Source of the DNA: Pseudomonadota bacterium
Lineage (GTDB): Bacteria; Pseudomonadota; Gammaproteobacteria; Xanthomonadales; Xanthomonadaceae
Length of the DNA stretch: 47,633 nt
Reading direction: 5' to 3'
NCBI GenBank assembly: GCA_023399815.1
Contig: JAEWOJ010000153.1
Span: forward strand, 1 to 47,633
Under the pieces are notes generated by a model, which saw nothing but the letters and a program-made list of their open reading frames with translations, made no database searches and was not told the DNA's origin. Below, piece by piece: positions 25,815 to 35,800 of the stretch. Position 1 is the stretch's first letter. Each line of letters starts with the position of its first letter. The position numbers and the translations under genes are program-made.

Positions 25815-28064
25815 TCAGTAGCGCCAGTGCACGGTCACGCCGACGGTGCGCGGCCGCACCAGGCCTTCGCCGACGCCGTTGGTCTCGGCCACGCTGCGGG
25901 TGACGCCGCGCTTGTCGGTGAGGTTGCTGCCGAACAGGGTGACGTCGGTGGTGCCGAAGGTCATCCGGTAGCGCAGGTCGAACAGGTTGTAGTTGCCCTG
26001 GCGGTTCGGTGCGATGCCCGGCACCGCGGAGTTGAGGTCGCTGATGCCGCCGCCGACGTACTGGTGCGACAACGACAGCACCGGATAGAAGCGCGTGTCG
26101 AAGTGCCAGCTCAGCAGGTTGCTCACCGTCCAGTCGGCCGAGCCCGGCAGCTGCGAGCCCTTCGGCGCGGTGCCGTACCAGAGGATGAACAGGTCCTCGT
26201 CCAGGCGCGCACGCTGCCAGGTCGCCGTGGCCTGCCATTCGAACGCGTCCACCGGCCGCCAGGTGGTGGCCAGCTCGACGCCGCGGCTGTAGGCCTTGCC
26301 GCCGTTGCTGGCGTAGTTGTAAAAGTCCGGCGTCTGCAGCCGCAGCTGGATGTCCTTCCAGTCCACGTAGAACAGCGTGGCGTCGAGCAGCAGGCGCCCG
26401 CCGGCCCAGCTCGTGCGGGTGCCGAGTTCGTAGTTGACCAGGCTGTCGCTCTTCGAGCCGGACGGCACCGGATAGGCGCTCAGGCCGGCGGTGTTCGGCT
26501 CGCCGAAGCGGAAGCCCTCGGACACCAGGCCGTAGACCATCACGTCCGCGTTCGGCTGCCAGCTCAGCGCGACCTTGGGATTGAAGCCGTTTTCCCGGGT
26601 CTGCTGGGTGGAGACGATGGGATCGCCCGGATACGTGGAGAAGCCGACCTGGGTGGTGGTCGTGCGCACCTCGTTGCGGAACAGGCGGCCGCCGATGGTG
26701 GCCTTCCACTGCTCGTTGAAGTGGACGCTGGCCTCGCCGAACAGCGCCGCCTCCGAACCGGTGAGGTGGGTGCGGAAGGCGTTGAAGATCTCCCCGTCCG
26801 GCGCGATCACCGCGCCGCTGCCCGGGCCGAACAGCGCGGACTGGTCGAACGCCGCCGCCGCGCCGGCGGCGCCGATCTGCTCGTACAGGTCCTTGTCCGA
26901 GTCGAAGTACATGCCGCCGACCAGCCAGTCGACGCGGCCACCCGGTTTGGACGACAGGCGCAGCTCGATGCTCTTGCCGCGGCTCTGCCCGCCGGACTCG
27001 ATGTACAGCGGCGAGGTCAGGTCCAGGTCGAGGTCGGCGTTGTAGGCGCCACGTATCGGCGTGTAGTCGAAGCGCCAGTCCTGCTGTTTCTTCTGCCAGG
27101 CCGCCAAGGCAGTGAAGTCGGCGAAGCCCAGGTCCTGGTCCAGCCGCAGGCTGTGCACGGCGACCTTGGTATCGGTGAACTCGGGGATCGCGGTATCGCG
27201 CCGCAGGTCGCCCAGGCCGGCGATCCGGTAGCTGTTGTCGTCGCTGTCGATGTCCTGCAGCAGGCTCAGCCAGGTCAGGGTGGTGGCTTCGGACGGGGTC
27301 AGCACCACCGACAGGCGGCCGCCGTCCAGCGTGGTGCTGTTGGCGCCCTTGCGGCCGGTGCCGATGTTGTCCAGGAAGCCGGGATCGTCGCGGTACTGCG
27401 CCACCGCGCGCACGGCGAGCAGGTCCTGCTTGATCGGCAGGTTCACCATCGCCTTGGCGGCGAAGCCGAGGTCGGCGTTCTTCGTCTGGCTCAGCGTCGC
27501 CTCGGCGGCGGCGTCGAAGCCGCCGCTGTCGGCCACGTTGGCGACGTAGTTGACCGCGCCGCCCATCGACGCCGAGCCGAACAACGTGCCCTGCGGGCCG
27601 CGCAGCACTTCGACGCGGTTGAGGTCGAAGGCGTCGACGTCGGGGATGGCGATGGTCCAGCCCGGCTCGGTCAGCGGCACTTCGTTGAGGAAGTAGCCGG
27701 TGGTCGGCTGGCCCTGCACGTTGCCCGCGCTGGTGGCGATGCCGCGCATCACCACGTGCGACACGCCTGGCTGGTAGTTGTTGAACACCACGCCCGGGGT
27801 GCGGCCGATGTAGTCGGCCAGCGACTGCGCGCCGATGTCCTGCAGCTGCTGGTCGGTGACCGCCGAGGCGGAGCCGGCGATCTCGCGCACGGACTCCTTC
27901 AGCTTGCCGGCGGTGACGACGATGGTGTCCAGCGTCCTGGCCGGCTCGGCGTCCCCGGAAGGGGGCGCTTCCTGCGCCCAGGCGGTCGTGGCGGCGACCA
28001 TGCCCAGGCAACAGCCAAGGCGGATGGCGCGGGTGAGCTTGCGAACGTGGACTTGCGACGGCAT
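25815..28064 (-). CDS. TonB-dependent outer-membrane receptor
   Basis: This encodes a 749-residue receptor. A signal peptide ends near TAWAQ (residue 30). A TonB-box-like segment (LDTIVVTAGK) follows, then the plug (about 50-190) with RGPQGTLFGSASMGGAVNYV, and a 22-strand barrel ending HWRY with a terminal aromatic residue. The barrel pattern (FGEASVHFNEQWKATIGGRLF, GLVSEGFRFGEPN) is that of general substrate receptors; no siderophore gene is near. I chose the ATG at 28062-28064, which starts the signal peptide; the upstream in-frame ATG at 28106 adds 14 residues. It heads the seven-gene operon and is divergent from the Lrp-type regulator. Confidence 0.94.
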   Translation of the reverse strand: MPSQVHVRKLTRAIRLGCCLGMVAATTAWAQEAPPSGDAEPARTLDTIVVTAGKLKESVREIAGSASAVTDQQLQDIGAQSLADYIGRTPGVVFNNYQPGVSHVVMRGIATSAGNVQGQPTTGYFLNEVPLTEPGWTIAIPDVDAFDLNRVEVLRGPQGTLFGSASMGGAVNYVANVADSGGFDAAAEATLSQTKNADLGFAAKAMVNLPIKQDLLAVRAVAQYRDDPGFLDNIGTGRKGANSTTLDGGRLSVVLTPSEATTLTWLSLLQDIDSDDNSYRIAGLGDLRRDTAIPEFTDTKVAVHSLRLDQDLGFADFTALAAWQKKQQDWRFDYTPIRGAYNADLDLDLTSPLYIESGGQSRGKSIELRLSSKPGGRVDWLVGGMYFDSDKDLYEQIGAAGAAAAFDQSALFGPGSGAVIAPDGEIFNAFRTHLTGSEAALFGEASVHFNEQWKATIGGRLFRNEVRTTTTQVGFSTYPGDPIVSTQQTRENGFNPKVALSWQPNADVMVYGLVSEGFRFGEPNTAGLSAYPVPSGSKSDSLVNYELGTRTSWAGGRLLLDATLFYVDWKDIQLRLQTPDFYNYASNGGKAYSRGVELATTWRPVDAFEWQATATWQRARLDEDLFILWYGTAPKGSQLPGSADWTVSNLLSWHFDTRFYPVLSLSHQYVGGGISDLNSAVPGIAPNRQGNYNLFDLRYRMTFGTTDVTLFGSNLTDKRGVTRSVAETNGVGEGLVRPRTVGVTVHWRY

Positions 28065-28264
28065 TGGCACGATCCCCTGGTGGCGATGGATGGAGCCGGC
28101 GGGCACTCCCGCACGGCGGCATGCGCGGCTGGGATCGAGTGAAAGTGAAAACCGCCATCGCTGTCCAGCAGAATCAACGGAGCTTTATATGACTGCATGC
28201 CATTGATCGGATTGCGATTACTCCACAATCGTCCGTGGATGTGGCAGATACCGCGCGCGAAATA

Positions 28265-28277
28265 CGCAGAATCTGCG
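28265..28277. promoter_or_regulatory. Short palindrome between the receptor operon and the Lrp gene
   Basis: CGCAG-AAT-CTGCG is a perfect inverted repeat with a three-base centre, in the 268-base divergent region. It lies 55 bases before the Lrp-type start. This size suits a dimeric Lrp/AsnC site, but no direct match to a known consensus was found. The region from about 28180 to 28215 is AT-richer and probably contains the receptor promoter. Confidence 0.35.
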
Positions 28278-28332
28278 GTCCCCGTGCTCAAATAGCGAAC
28301 AACCTGCGGCCGCCGCCGCTTCCGGGAATCCC

Positions 28333-28830
28333 ATGACCGCCAAGGCGCTCGACCGCACCGACCTGAAGATCCTCGACGTGCTGCAGCAGGACGCCCGCAT
28401 CACCAACCAGGCACTGGGCGAGCGCGTGGCGCTCTCGCCCAGCGCCTGCCTGGCGCGGGTGCGGGCGCTGGAGGCCAAGGGCCTGATCCGCGGCTACCAC
28501 GCGCACGTGGCGGTGGACCGCATCCGTTCGGCGACCGTCGTGCTCGCCCTGGTCACCTTCAAGCAGCACGCGCTGGAGGAATTCACCGAGTTCGACCGCC
28601 GCATCCTCGCCATGCCCGAGGTGGTCGAGGCCAGCCGCATCTCCGGCACCCACGACTATCTGCTGCGGGTGATCGTCAACGACGTGCACCACTGGAAGGA
28701 CATCGCCCGGCTGCTGCTCGGCGGCGACTACGGCGTGGAGAAGATCGTCTCGCAGTTCCTGATGGACGAGGTCAAGCCTTTCAGCGGCTACCCGCTGGTG
28801 GCGAACGCGGCGGAGAAGCGCGGCGCATAG
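28333..28830 (+). CDS. Lrp/AsnC-family transcriptional regulator
   Basis: This encodes a 165-residue regulator. The N-terminal helix-turn-helix (LDRTDLKILDVLQQDARITNQALGERVALSPSACLARVRALEAKGLI) is followed by the RAM/AsnC ligand domain, with the conserved GTHDYLLRVIVND near residue 110. Family members sense amino acids and form octamers that wrap DNA. It is divergent from the receptor-to-proC operon and is the obvious candidate regulator for it, responding to an amino acid released by the pathway. Length and domain order are normal. Confidence 0.93.
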   Translation: MTAKALDRTDLKILDVLQQDARITNQALGERVALSPSACLARVRALEAKGLIRGYHAHVAVDRIRSATVVLALVTFKQHALEEFTEFDRRILAMPEVVEASRISGTHDYLLRVIVNDVHHWKDIARLLLGGDYGVEKIVSQFLMDEVKPFSGYPLVANAAEKRGA

Positions 28831-28844
28831 CGATAGCCGCGCAC

Positions 28845-28870
28845 GCGCCCCGCGGTGTACCGCAGGGCGC
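28845..28870. terminator. Hairpin between the convergent Lrp and glmS genes
   Basis: GCGCCC-c-GCGG-TGTA-CCGC-a-GGGCGC forms a stem of ten pairs with one mismatch. It lies in the 57-base gap between two genes that end towards each other, so it can serve both strands. No U tract follows, so termination would be imperfect. Confidence 0.5.
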
Positions 28871-28887
28871 GCGCGTTGCCGCCGGGC

Positions 28888-30720
<1,833 letters not shown>

Positions 30721-30745
30721 AGCCCATCCGTCTGGATTCACAGGC

Positions 30746-30843
30746 GGACATTCTAGGTCAGCCGGTTCGGACATCCAGCGGACAACGGCCGGACATGGCG
30801 CCCGCGGACAGTGTCCGTGCAGGTGTCCGCGGACACCCGGACA
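30746..30843 (+). promoter_or_regulatory. Array of GGACA/TGTCC pentamers, probable activator sites
   Basis: GGACA begins at 30746, 30769, 30780, 30791, 30806, 30831 and 30839, and TGTCC at 30812 and 30824: nine copies in 98 bases. Three successive copies are exactly 11 bases apart. Two form inverted pairs: CGGACA-G-TGTCCG (30805-30817) and the perfect 14-mer GTGTCCGCGGACAC (30823-30836). The array lies 50-145 bases upstream of a sigma-54 promoter, where enhancer-binding activators bind. Its left part also overlaps a TAGAAT -10-like box for glmS on the minus strand (30750-30755). Confidence 0.72.
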
Positions 30844-30889
30844 CATCGCGGCACGAAAAATACCTTTTTATTTTCAGCATCTTATATGT

Positions 30890-30905
30890 TGGCACGGGAC
30901 CTGCT
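30890..30905 (+). promoter_or_regulatory. Sigma-54 promoter of the ABC-transporter operon
   Basis: TGGCACG-GGAC-CTGCT matches the sigma-54 consensus TGGCAC-N5-TTGCW. The invariant GG (30891-30892) and GC (30903-30904) are ten bases apart. Transcription would start about 12 bases later, near 30916, just ahead of the first codon at 30930. An AT-rich tract (about 30855-30890) separates it from the pentamer array and could bend the DNA. A sigma-54 activator gene is encoded at the end of the same operon. Confidence 0.85.
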
Positions 30906-30929
30906 TAACCGTTACCAACCCTTCCAGCG

Positions 30930-32207
30930 ATGCCGACGATGATCCGCGACACCTCCGCACAGGACCAGACAATCTCCCAGCGCTCCCAGCCGCAGTGGCG
31001 TCGTTGGCTGTGGCCGGCCGTGGCCGCCATCGTGGTCCTGGCCGGCATCGGCTTCGTCGCCAAGGGCTGGCTCGGCGGCTCGCGCTCGTTCGATGGCGCG
31101 CGCCTGCGCATCGCCACCGTCGGCCGCGGCGACCTGGTCCGCGACATCGCCGCCGACGGCCGCGTGATCGCCGCCAACAGCCCGGTGCTGTACGCCATCT
31201 CCGCCGGCACCGTGACCCTGAAGGTGGTGGCCGGCGACGTGGTCAAGAAGGGCCAGGAACTGGCGGTGATCGACAGCCCGGAACTGCGCAGCAAGCTGGC
31301 GCAGGAACAGGCCACCCTGGCCGGCCTGGAGGCCGAGGCCGGACGCGCCGCGCTCGACGCCACCCTGGCCCGCGCCACCGCCAGCAAGGTCACCGACCAG
31401 GCCGCGATCGACCGCCAGGCCGCCGCCCGCGACCTGGAGCGCTACCAGCGCGGCTTCGACGGCGGCGCGGTGCCGCAGGTCAACCTGGCCAAGGCGCAGG
31501 ACGACCTGAAGAAGGCCGAGATCACCCTGCAGCACGCCAAGAGCGACGCCGCGCTGCAGAGCCAGGGCGCGGACCTGGACGCGCGCAACAAGCGCCTGCT
31601 CGCCAACCGCCAGCAGGCGGTGGTGGACGAAGTGCAGCGCCAGGTCGATGCGCTGACCCTGCGCGCGCCGTTCGACGGCCAGGTCGGCCAGGTGCAGGCC
31701 ACCCAGCACACACAGGTGGCCACCAACGCGCCGATCCTGGGCGTGGTCGACCTGTCGCGCTTCGAGATCGAGATCAAGGTGCCCGAGAGCTTCGCCCGCG
31801 ACCTGGCGATCGGCATGCCGGCGCAGCTGACCAGCGGTTCCGGCCAGCCGTTCCCGGGCGAGATCTCGGCGGTGTCGCCGGAAGTGGTCAACGGCGAGGT
31901 CGTGGCCCGCATCCGCTTCTCCGACAAGCAGCCCGAGGGCCTGCGCCAGAGCCAGCGCATGAGCGCGCGCATCCTGCTCGACACCCGCAAGGATGTGGTC
32001 AAGGTCGAGCGCGGCCCATTCGTCGAGCAGTCCGGCGGCCGCTACGCCTGGGTGGTCAACGGCAGCACCGCCAGCCGCCGCCCGGTGCAGTTCGGCGTCA
32101 GCAGCCTGGGCGAGGTCGAGATCGTCTCCGGCCTGCAGCCGGGCGAGAAGGTCGTCGTGTCCGGTACCGACCTGTTCGGCGACGCCGAGCGCGTTTCCAT
32201 CAACTGA
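30930..32207 (+). CDS. Membrane-fusion (HlyD/MacA-type) periplasmic adaptor
   Basis: This encodes a 425-residue adaptor that links an inner-membrane ABC complex to the periplasm. One membrane helix lies at about residues 27-47 (LWPAVAAIVVLAGIGFVAKGWL). A lipoyl half-motif (VVKKGQELAVIDSPELRSK) follows, then about 110 residues of coiled coil (to about 232), the second lipoyl half (LRAPFDGQVGQVQ) and beta-barrel domains. It is the first gene after the sigma-54 promoter. The ATG at 30930 has only a weak ribosome-binding site; M4 at 30939 is an alternative. No outer-membrane channel gene is in the operon, so a shared TolC would be needed. Confidence 0.92.
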   Translation: MPTMIRDTSAQDQTISQRSQPQWRRWLWPAVAAIVVLAGIGFVAKGWLGGSRSFDGARLRIATVGRGDLVRDIAADGRVIAANSPVLYAISAGTVTLKVVAGDVVKKGQELAVIDSPELRSKLAQEQATLAGLEAEAGRAALDATLARATASKVTDQAAIDRQAAARDLERYQRGFDGGAVPQVNLAKAQDDLKKAEITLQHAKSDAALQSQGADLDARNKRLLANRQQAVVDEVQRQVDALTLRAPFDGQVGQVQATQHTQVATNAPILGVVDLSRFEIEIKVPESFARDLAIGMPAQLTSGSGQPFPGEISAVSPEVVNGEVVARIRFSDKQPEGLRQSQRMSARILLDTRKDVVKVERGPFVEQSGGRYAWVVNGSTASRRPVQFGVSSLGEVEIVSGLQPGEKVVVSGTDLFGDAERVSIN

Positions 32208-32254
32208 TCCCCCGCCTTTCCCCACATTTCCCCTTTCCAGCGCAGGAACTTCCC

Positions 32255-32947
32255 ATGCTCCAGATGCAGTCCGTCTCCAAGGTCTTCCGCACCGAACAGG
32301 TCGAAACCCACGCGTTGCGCTCGCTCGACCTGCACGTGCGCGAAGGCGAGTTCGTCGCCGTCACCGGCCCGTCGGGCTCGGGCAAGACCACCTTCCTCAA
32401 CATCGCCGGCCTGCTGGAGACCTTCACCAGCGGCCAGTACCTGCTCGACGGCCAGGACGTCAGCCACCTCGGCGACGACGCCCGCTCGCGCCTGCGCAAC
32501 CAGAAGATCGGCTTCATCTTCCAGGGCTTCAACCTGATCCCCGACCTGAACCTGTTCGACAACGTCGACGTGCCGCTGCGCTACCGCGGCATGCCCGCCG
32601 CCGAGCGCCGCGAGCGCATCGAGAAGGCGCTGGGCAGCGTCGGCCTGGGCTCGCGCATGAAGCACTACCCGGCCGAGCTGTCCGGCGGCCAGCAGCAGCG
32701 CGCCGCCATCGCCCGCGCCCTGGCCGGCAGCCCGCGCCTGCTGCTGGCCGACGAACCGACCGGCAACCTCGACACGCAGATGGCGCGCGGCGTCATGGAA
32801 CTGCTGGAGGAGATCAACAGCCAGGGCACCACCATCGTCATGGTGACCCACGATCCGGAACTGGCCGCGCGCGCGCAGCGCAACGTGCACATCGTCGACG
32901 GCCAGGCCACCGACCTGCTGCGCGAGCCGGCACTGGTGCGCGGTTGA
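32255..32947 (+). CDS. ABC transporter ATPase, MacB/LolD type
   Basis: This encodes a 230-residue ATPase that powers the adjacent permeases. Walker A is GPSGSGKTT, the Q-loop is GFIFQGFNLIPDLNL, the signature is LSGGQQQRAAIARAL, Walker B with DEPTGNLD follows, and the switch histidine is in VTHDPELA. This set is typical of the MacB/LolD/FtsE family that serves FtsX-fold permeases. It is the only ATPase in the operon, so it probably serves all six permeases. The gene starts 47 bases after the adaptor stop. Confidence 0.94.
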   Translation: MLQMQSVSKVFRTEQVETHALRSLDLHVREGEFVAVTGPSGSGKTTFLNIAGLLETFTSGQYLLDGQDVSHLGDDARSRLRNQKIGFIFQGFNLIPDLNLFDNVDVPLRYRGMPAAERRERIEKALGSVGLGSRMKHYPAELSGGQQQRAAIARALAGSPRLLLADEPTGNLDTQMARGVMELLEEINSQGTTIVMVTHDPELAARAQRNVHIVDGQATDLLREPALVRG

Positions 32948-32949
32948 TT

Positions 32950-33099
32950 CCTCCCTCCCTTTCACGAAGGGGAGGAGCACCGATTTTCTCCCTCCCTTTC
33001 GTGCACAGCACGAAGGGGAGGGTTGGGGAGGGGTGCTTTTGATCCCCCGCAAGAAGCTACCCCCTCTCGACCTCCCCCTCCGCTTCGCGGAAGGGGAGG
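32950..33099. repeat. Cluster of three C/G-rich palindromes
   Basis: Three hairpins fill the 182-base gap between the ATPase and first permease genes: about 32954-32975 (CCTCCC...GGGGAGG), about 32990-33021 (CCCTCCCTTTCGTG/CACGAAGGGGAGGG) and about 33071-33099 (CCTCCCC...GGGGAGG around CGCTTCGCG). The second is the same unit as at 8244-8277. They are intergenic repeats that could reduce read-through or stabilise the upstream mRNA. Confidence 0.7.
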
Positions 33100-33129
33100 C
33101 GTAATTCCCCACGTCCTTCGAGATCGCTC

Positions 33130-34452
33130 ATGTTCGCCTACTACCTGAAACTTGGCCTGCACAGCCTGCGGCGCACACCGGTGCTGACCGCGCTGATGGT
33201 GCTGTCGATCGCGATCGGCATCGGCGCGGCGATGACCACGCTGACGGTGATGCGCCTGCTGTCCGGCGACCCGTTGCCGGGCCGGAGCCAGCACATCTTC
33301 TACCCGCAGGTGGACGCGCTTTCGACCGGCAAGGCCCGCAGGAATCCGCCGGACATGCTCGACTACACCTCGGCGATGGACCTGTGGCGCGCCGGGCGCG
33401 GCGACCGCCAGGCGCTGGTGAACGACAGCGAGATCAAGCTGCAGGCGCCGGAAACCGGGCAGCCGTCGCTGATGACGACGATGCTTTCCACGCATGCGGA
33501 TTTCTTCCCCATGTTCGCGGTGCCGTTCGCCTTCGGCGGGCCGTGGACGGGCGAGGACGACGAGCGACACGCGCGGGTCGCGGTCATTTCCGCCGACCTC
33601 AACGAGAAACTGTTCGGCGGCAAGGACAGCGTCGGCCGCACCCTGCGCATCCGCGATGCCGACGTGCGCATCGTCGGCGTGCTGGGGCCGTGGCGGCCGT
33701 CGCCGCAGTTCCACACGCTGGCCGGCGGCAACTTCTCGCAGGGCGACACCGCCAGCTTCTACGGCAAGGCCGAGGACGTGATGGTGCCGTTCCAGACCGG
33801 GCTGGAAATCAACGACGGGCACTTCGCCCAGTTCACCTGCAATTCGCTGCCGGCCGTGCCCGGCCACCTGCAGAACACCGACTGCGTCTGGCTGCAGCTG
33901 TGGGTGGAACTGGGCAGCGCTGCGAAAGTCGCCGACTACCGCCGCTTCGTCACCGACTACGCCACGCAGCAGAAGGCGCTGGGTCGGATCCCCTTCCCCG
34001 AGAACGCCCGCCTGCTGTCGCTGATGGAATGGCTGGACTACAACCGCGTGGTACCGCGCGACGTACGCCTGCAGAGCTGGCTGGCGCTGGCCTTCCTGCT
34101 GATCTGCCTGTTCAACACCGTCGGCCTGCTGCTGGCCAAGTTCCTGCGCCGCGGCGGCGAGATCGGCGTGCGCCGTGCGCTGGGCGCGTCGAAGCGCTCG
34201 ATCTTCACGCAATGCCTGATCGAAGCCGGACTGATCGGCCTGATCGGCGGCGTGCTCGGCCTGCTGCTGACCCTGGCCGGGCTGTGGGCGATCCGCAACC
34301 AACCGGTGGAATACGCCGACCTGGTGCACCTGGACCTGCCGATGTTCGCCGCCACCTTCGTGCTGGCGATCGCCGCCAGCCTGGTCGCCGGCCTGTTCCC
34401 CGCCTCGCGCGCCAGCCGCATCGCCCCGGCGATGCAACTGAAGACCCTGTAA
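33130..34452 (+). CDS. ABC permease, MacB/FtsX fold, type A of pair 1
   Basis: This encodes a 440-residue inner-membrane permease. Topology is one helix near the N terminus (LTALMVLSIAIGIGAAMTTL), a large periplasmic domain (about 50-300) and three C-terminal helices. Between the helices is the coupling segment LAKFLRRGGEIGVRRALGASKRSIF, shared by MacB_PCD permeases. It opens MFAYYLKLGLHSLRR, the same pattern as the type A proteins at 35801 and 38426, though it is the most diverged of the three. It is followed after 15 bases by its type B partner, so the two probably form a heterodimer. Confidence 0.92.
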   Translation: MFAYYLKLGLHSLRRTPVLTALMVLSIAIGIGAAMTTLTVMRLLSGDPLPGRSQHIFYPQVDALSTGKARRNPPDMLDYTSAMDLWRAGRGDRQALVNDSEIKLQAPETGQPSLMTTMLSTHADFFPMFAVPFAFGGPWTGEDDERHARVAVISADLNEKLFGGKDSVGRTLRIRDADVRIVGVLGPWRPSPQFHTLAGGNFSQGDTASFYGKAEDVMVPFQTGLEINDGHFAQFTCNSLPAVPGHLQNTDCVWLQLWVELGSAAKVADYRRFVTDYATQQKALGRIPFPENARLLSLMEWLDYNRVVPRDVRLQSWLALAFLLICLFNTVGLLLAKFLRRGGEIGVRRALGASKRSIFTQCLIEAGLIGLIGGVLGLLLTLAGLWAIRNQPVEYADLVHLDLPMFAATFVLAIAASLVAGLFPASRASRIAPAMQLKTL

Positions 34453-34467
34453 GCGGAGCCGCCACAC

Positions 34468-35682
34468 ATGGACATCAAACCGATCCTCTCCGCACTGGGC
34501 CGCCACCGCGTCGCCGCCGCCTTGATCGTGCTGGAAATCGCGCTGGCCTGCGCGGTGCTGTGCAATGCCTTCTTCCTGATCGCCAGCCGCCTGGAGCTGA
34601 TGCGCATCGACAGCGGCGTGCAGGAAAGCGCGGTCGGCACGATCACGCTGAACGGCTGCGACGGCTGCAACAACGCCGACCTCAACGCGCGCGTGCTCGG
34701 CGCGTTGCGCGCCATCCCCGGTGTGCGTGCCGCCGGCACTGCCAACAGCACGCCGTTCGGCCAGCGCGCCGGCTATATGGGCGCCAGCCTCGACCACGAG
34801 GGCAAGCAGTGGGCCGGCGTGCTGCACTTCTACATGGCCGACGCCGCCGCGATCGAGACGCTCGGCCTGCGCCCGGTGCAGGGCAATCCCTTCGCCGCCA
34901 GCGACTTCCAGCCGATCGCCAACTTCGTGCCGAGCGATGCCCCGGTGTGGGTCACGCGCGCGCTGGCCGAGCACCTGTGGCCCGGCGAAAGCCCGCTGGG
35001 CAAGGAGCTGTGGAGCGGCGCGCACTTCCGCGTGGCCGGCGTGGTGGACAACTTCGCCGTCACCGACCCCGGTCGCAGCGAGGAAGGCGTAGCCGGCGCG
35101 CAGTGGTCGGTGATCGTGCCGGTGCGCGACGACGCGCAAGCGGGCACCTACGTGCTGCGCGCCGACCCGCTCGACCTGCCGCGGGTGATGCAGGCCGCAC
35201 GCGAGGCGGTGGCCCGCGCCGTGCCCGAAGCGGTGATCGACCAGCAGCAGAGCCGCAGCCTGTCCGAACTGCGCGAACGCTATTTCCGCAGCGACCGCGC
35301 GATGGCCTGGCTGCTGGTCGCGGTGGTCGCGGCGATGCTGCTGGTCACCGCGCTGGGCATCGTCGGCCTTGCCAGCTTCTGGGTGGCCCAGCGCACCAAG
35401 CAGATCGGCATCCGCCGCGCGCTCGGCGCCACCCGCCGCCAGATCACCGCCTATTTCCAGACCGAGAACCTGCTGCTGACCGCCGCCGGCATCGCGCTCG
35501 GCATGCTGCTGGCCTACGGCAGCAATCAGTTGCTGATGCACCACTTCGAAATCGCGCGGCTGCCGCTGCCCTACCTGCCGTTCGGCGCGCTGGCGCTGTT
35601 GCTGCTGGGGCAGGCCGCCGTCATCGGCCCGGCGCTGCGCGCCGCCGCCGTCCCACCCATCGTCGCCACCCGCTCTGCATAG
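34468..35682 (+). CDS. ABC permease, MacB/FtsX fold, type B of pair 1
   Basis: This encodes a 404-residue permease. It opens MDIKPILSALGRHRVAAALIVLEIALACAVLC, which distinguishes type B from type A. A periplasmic domain with four cysteines early on (NGCDGCNN is the clear pair) is followed by three C-terminal helices and the segment QRTKQIGIRRALGATRRQI. The C terminus AAAVPPIVATRSA matches the other B proteins. The ATG has GGAG upstream. The CDGC pair occurs only in this B protein. Confidence 0.92.
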   Translation: MDIKPILSALGRHRVAAALIVLEIALACAVLCNAFFLIASRLELMRIDSGVQESAVGTITLNGCDGCNNADLNARVLGALRAIPGVRAAGTANSTPFGQRAGYMGASLDHEGKQWAGVLHFYMADAAAIETLGLRPVQGNPFAASDFQPIANFVPSDAPVWVTRALAEHLWPGESPLGKELWSGAHFRVAGVVDNFAVTDPGRSEEGVAGAQWSVIVPVRDDAQAGTYVLRADPLDLPRVMQAAREAVARAVPEAVIDQQQSRSLSELRERYFRSDRAMAWLLVAVVAAMLLVTALGIVGLASFWVAQRTKQIGIRRALGATRRQITAYFQTENLLLTAAGIALGMLLAYGSNQLLMHHFEIARLPLPYLPFGALALLLLGQAAVIGPALRAAAVPPIVATRSA

Positions 35683-35800
35683 CCCCTCTCCCACCGGGAG
35701 AGGGGTTGGGGAGAGGGTTTGTTCCCCTCCCCGCCCAACCCTCATCCGGCGCTTCGCGCCACCTTCTCCCGGAGGGAGAAGGAAACACAAGGAACCTCCC
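35683..35800. repeat. Palindromic intergenic element between permease pairs 1 and 2
   Basis: The gap has CCCCTCTCCC-ACC-GGGAGAGGGG near its start, GGCGC-TTC-GCGCC in the middle and CTTCTCCC-GGA-GGGAGAAG near its end. It is a composite of intergenic palindromes with no reading frame. It separates the first and second permease pairs. Confidence 0.7.
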
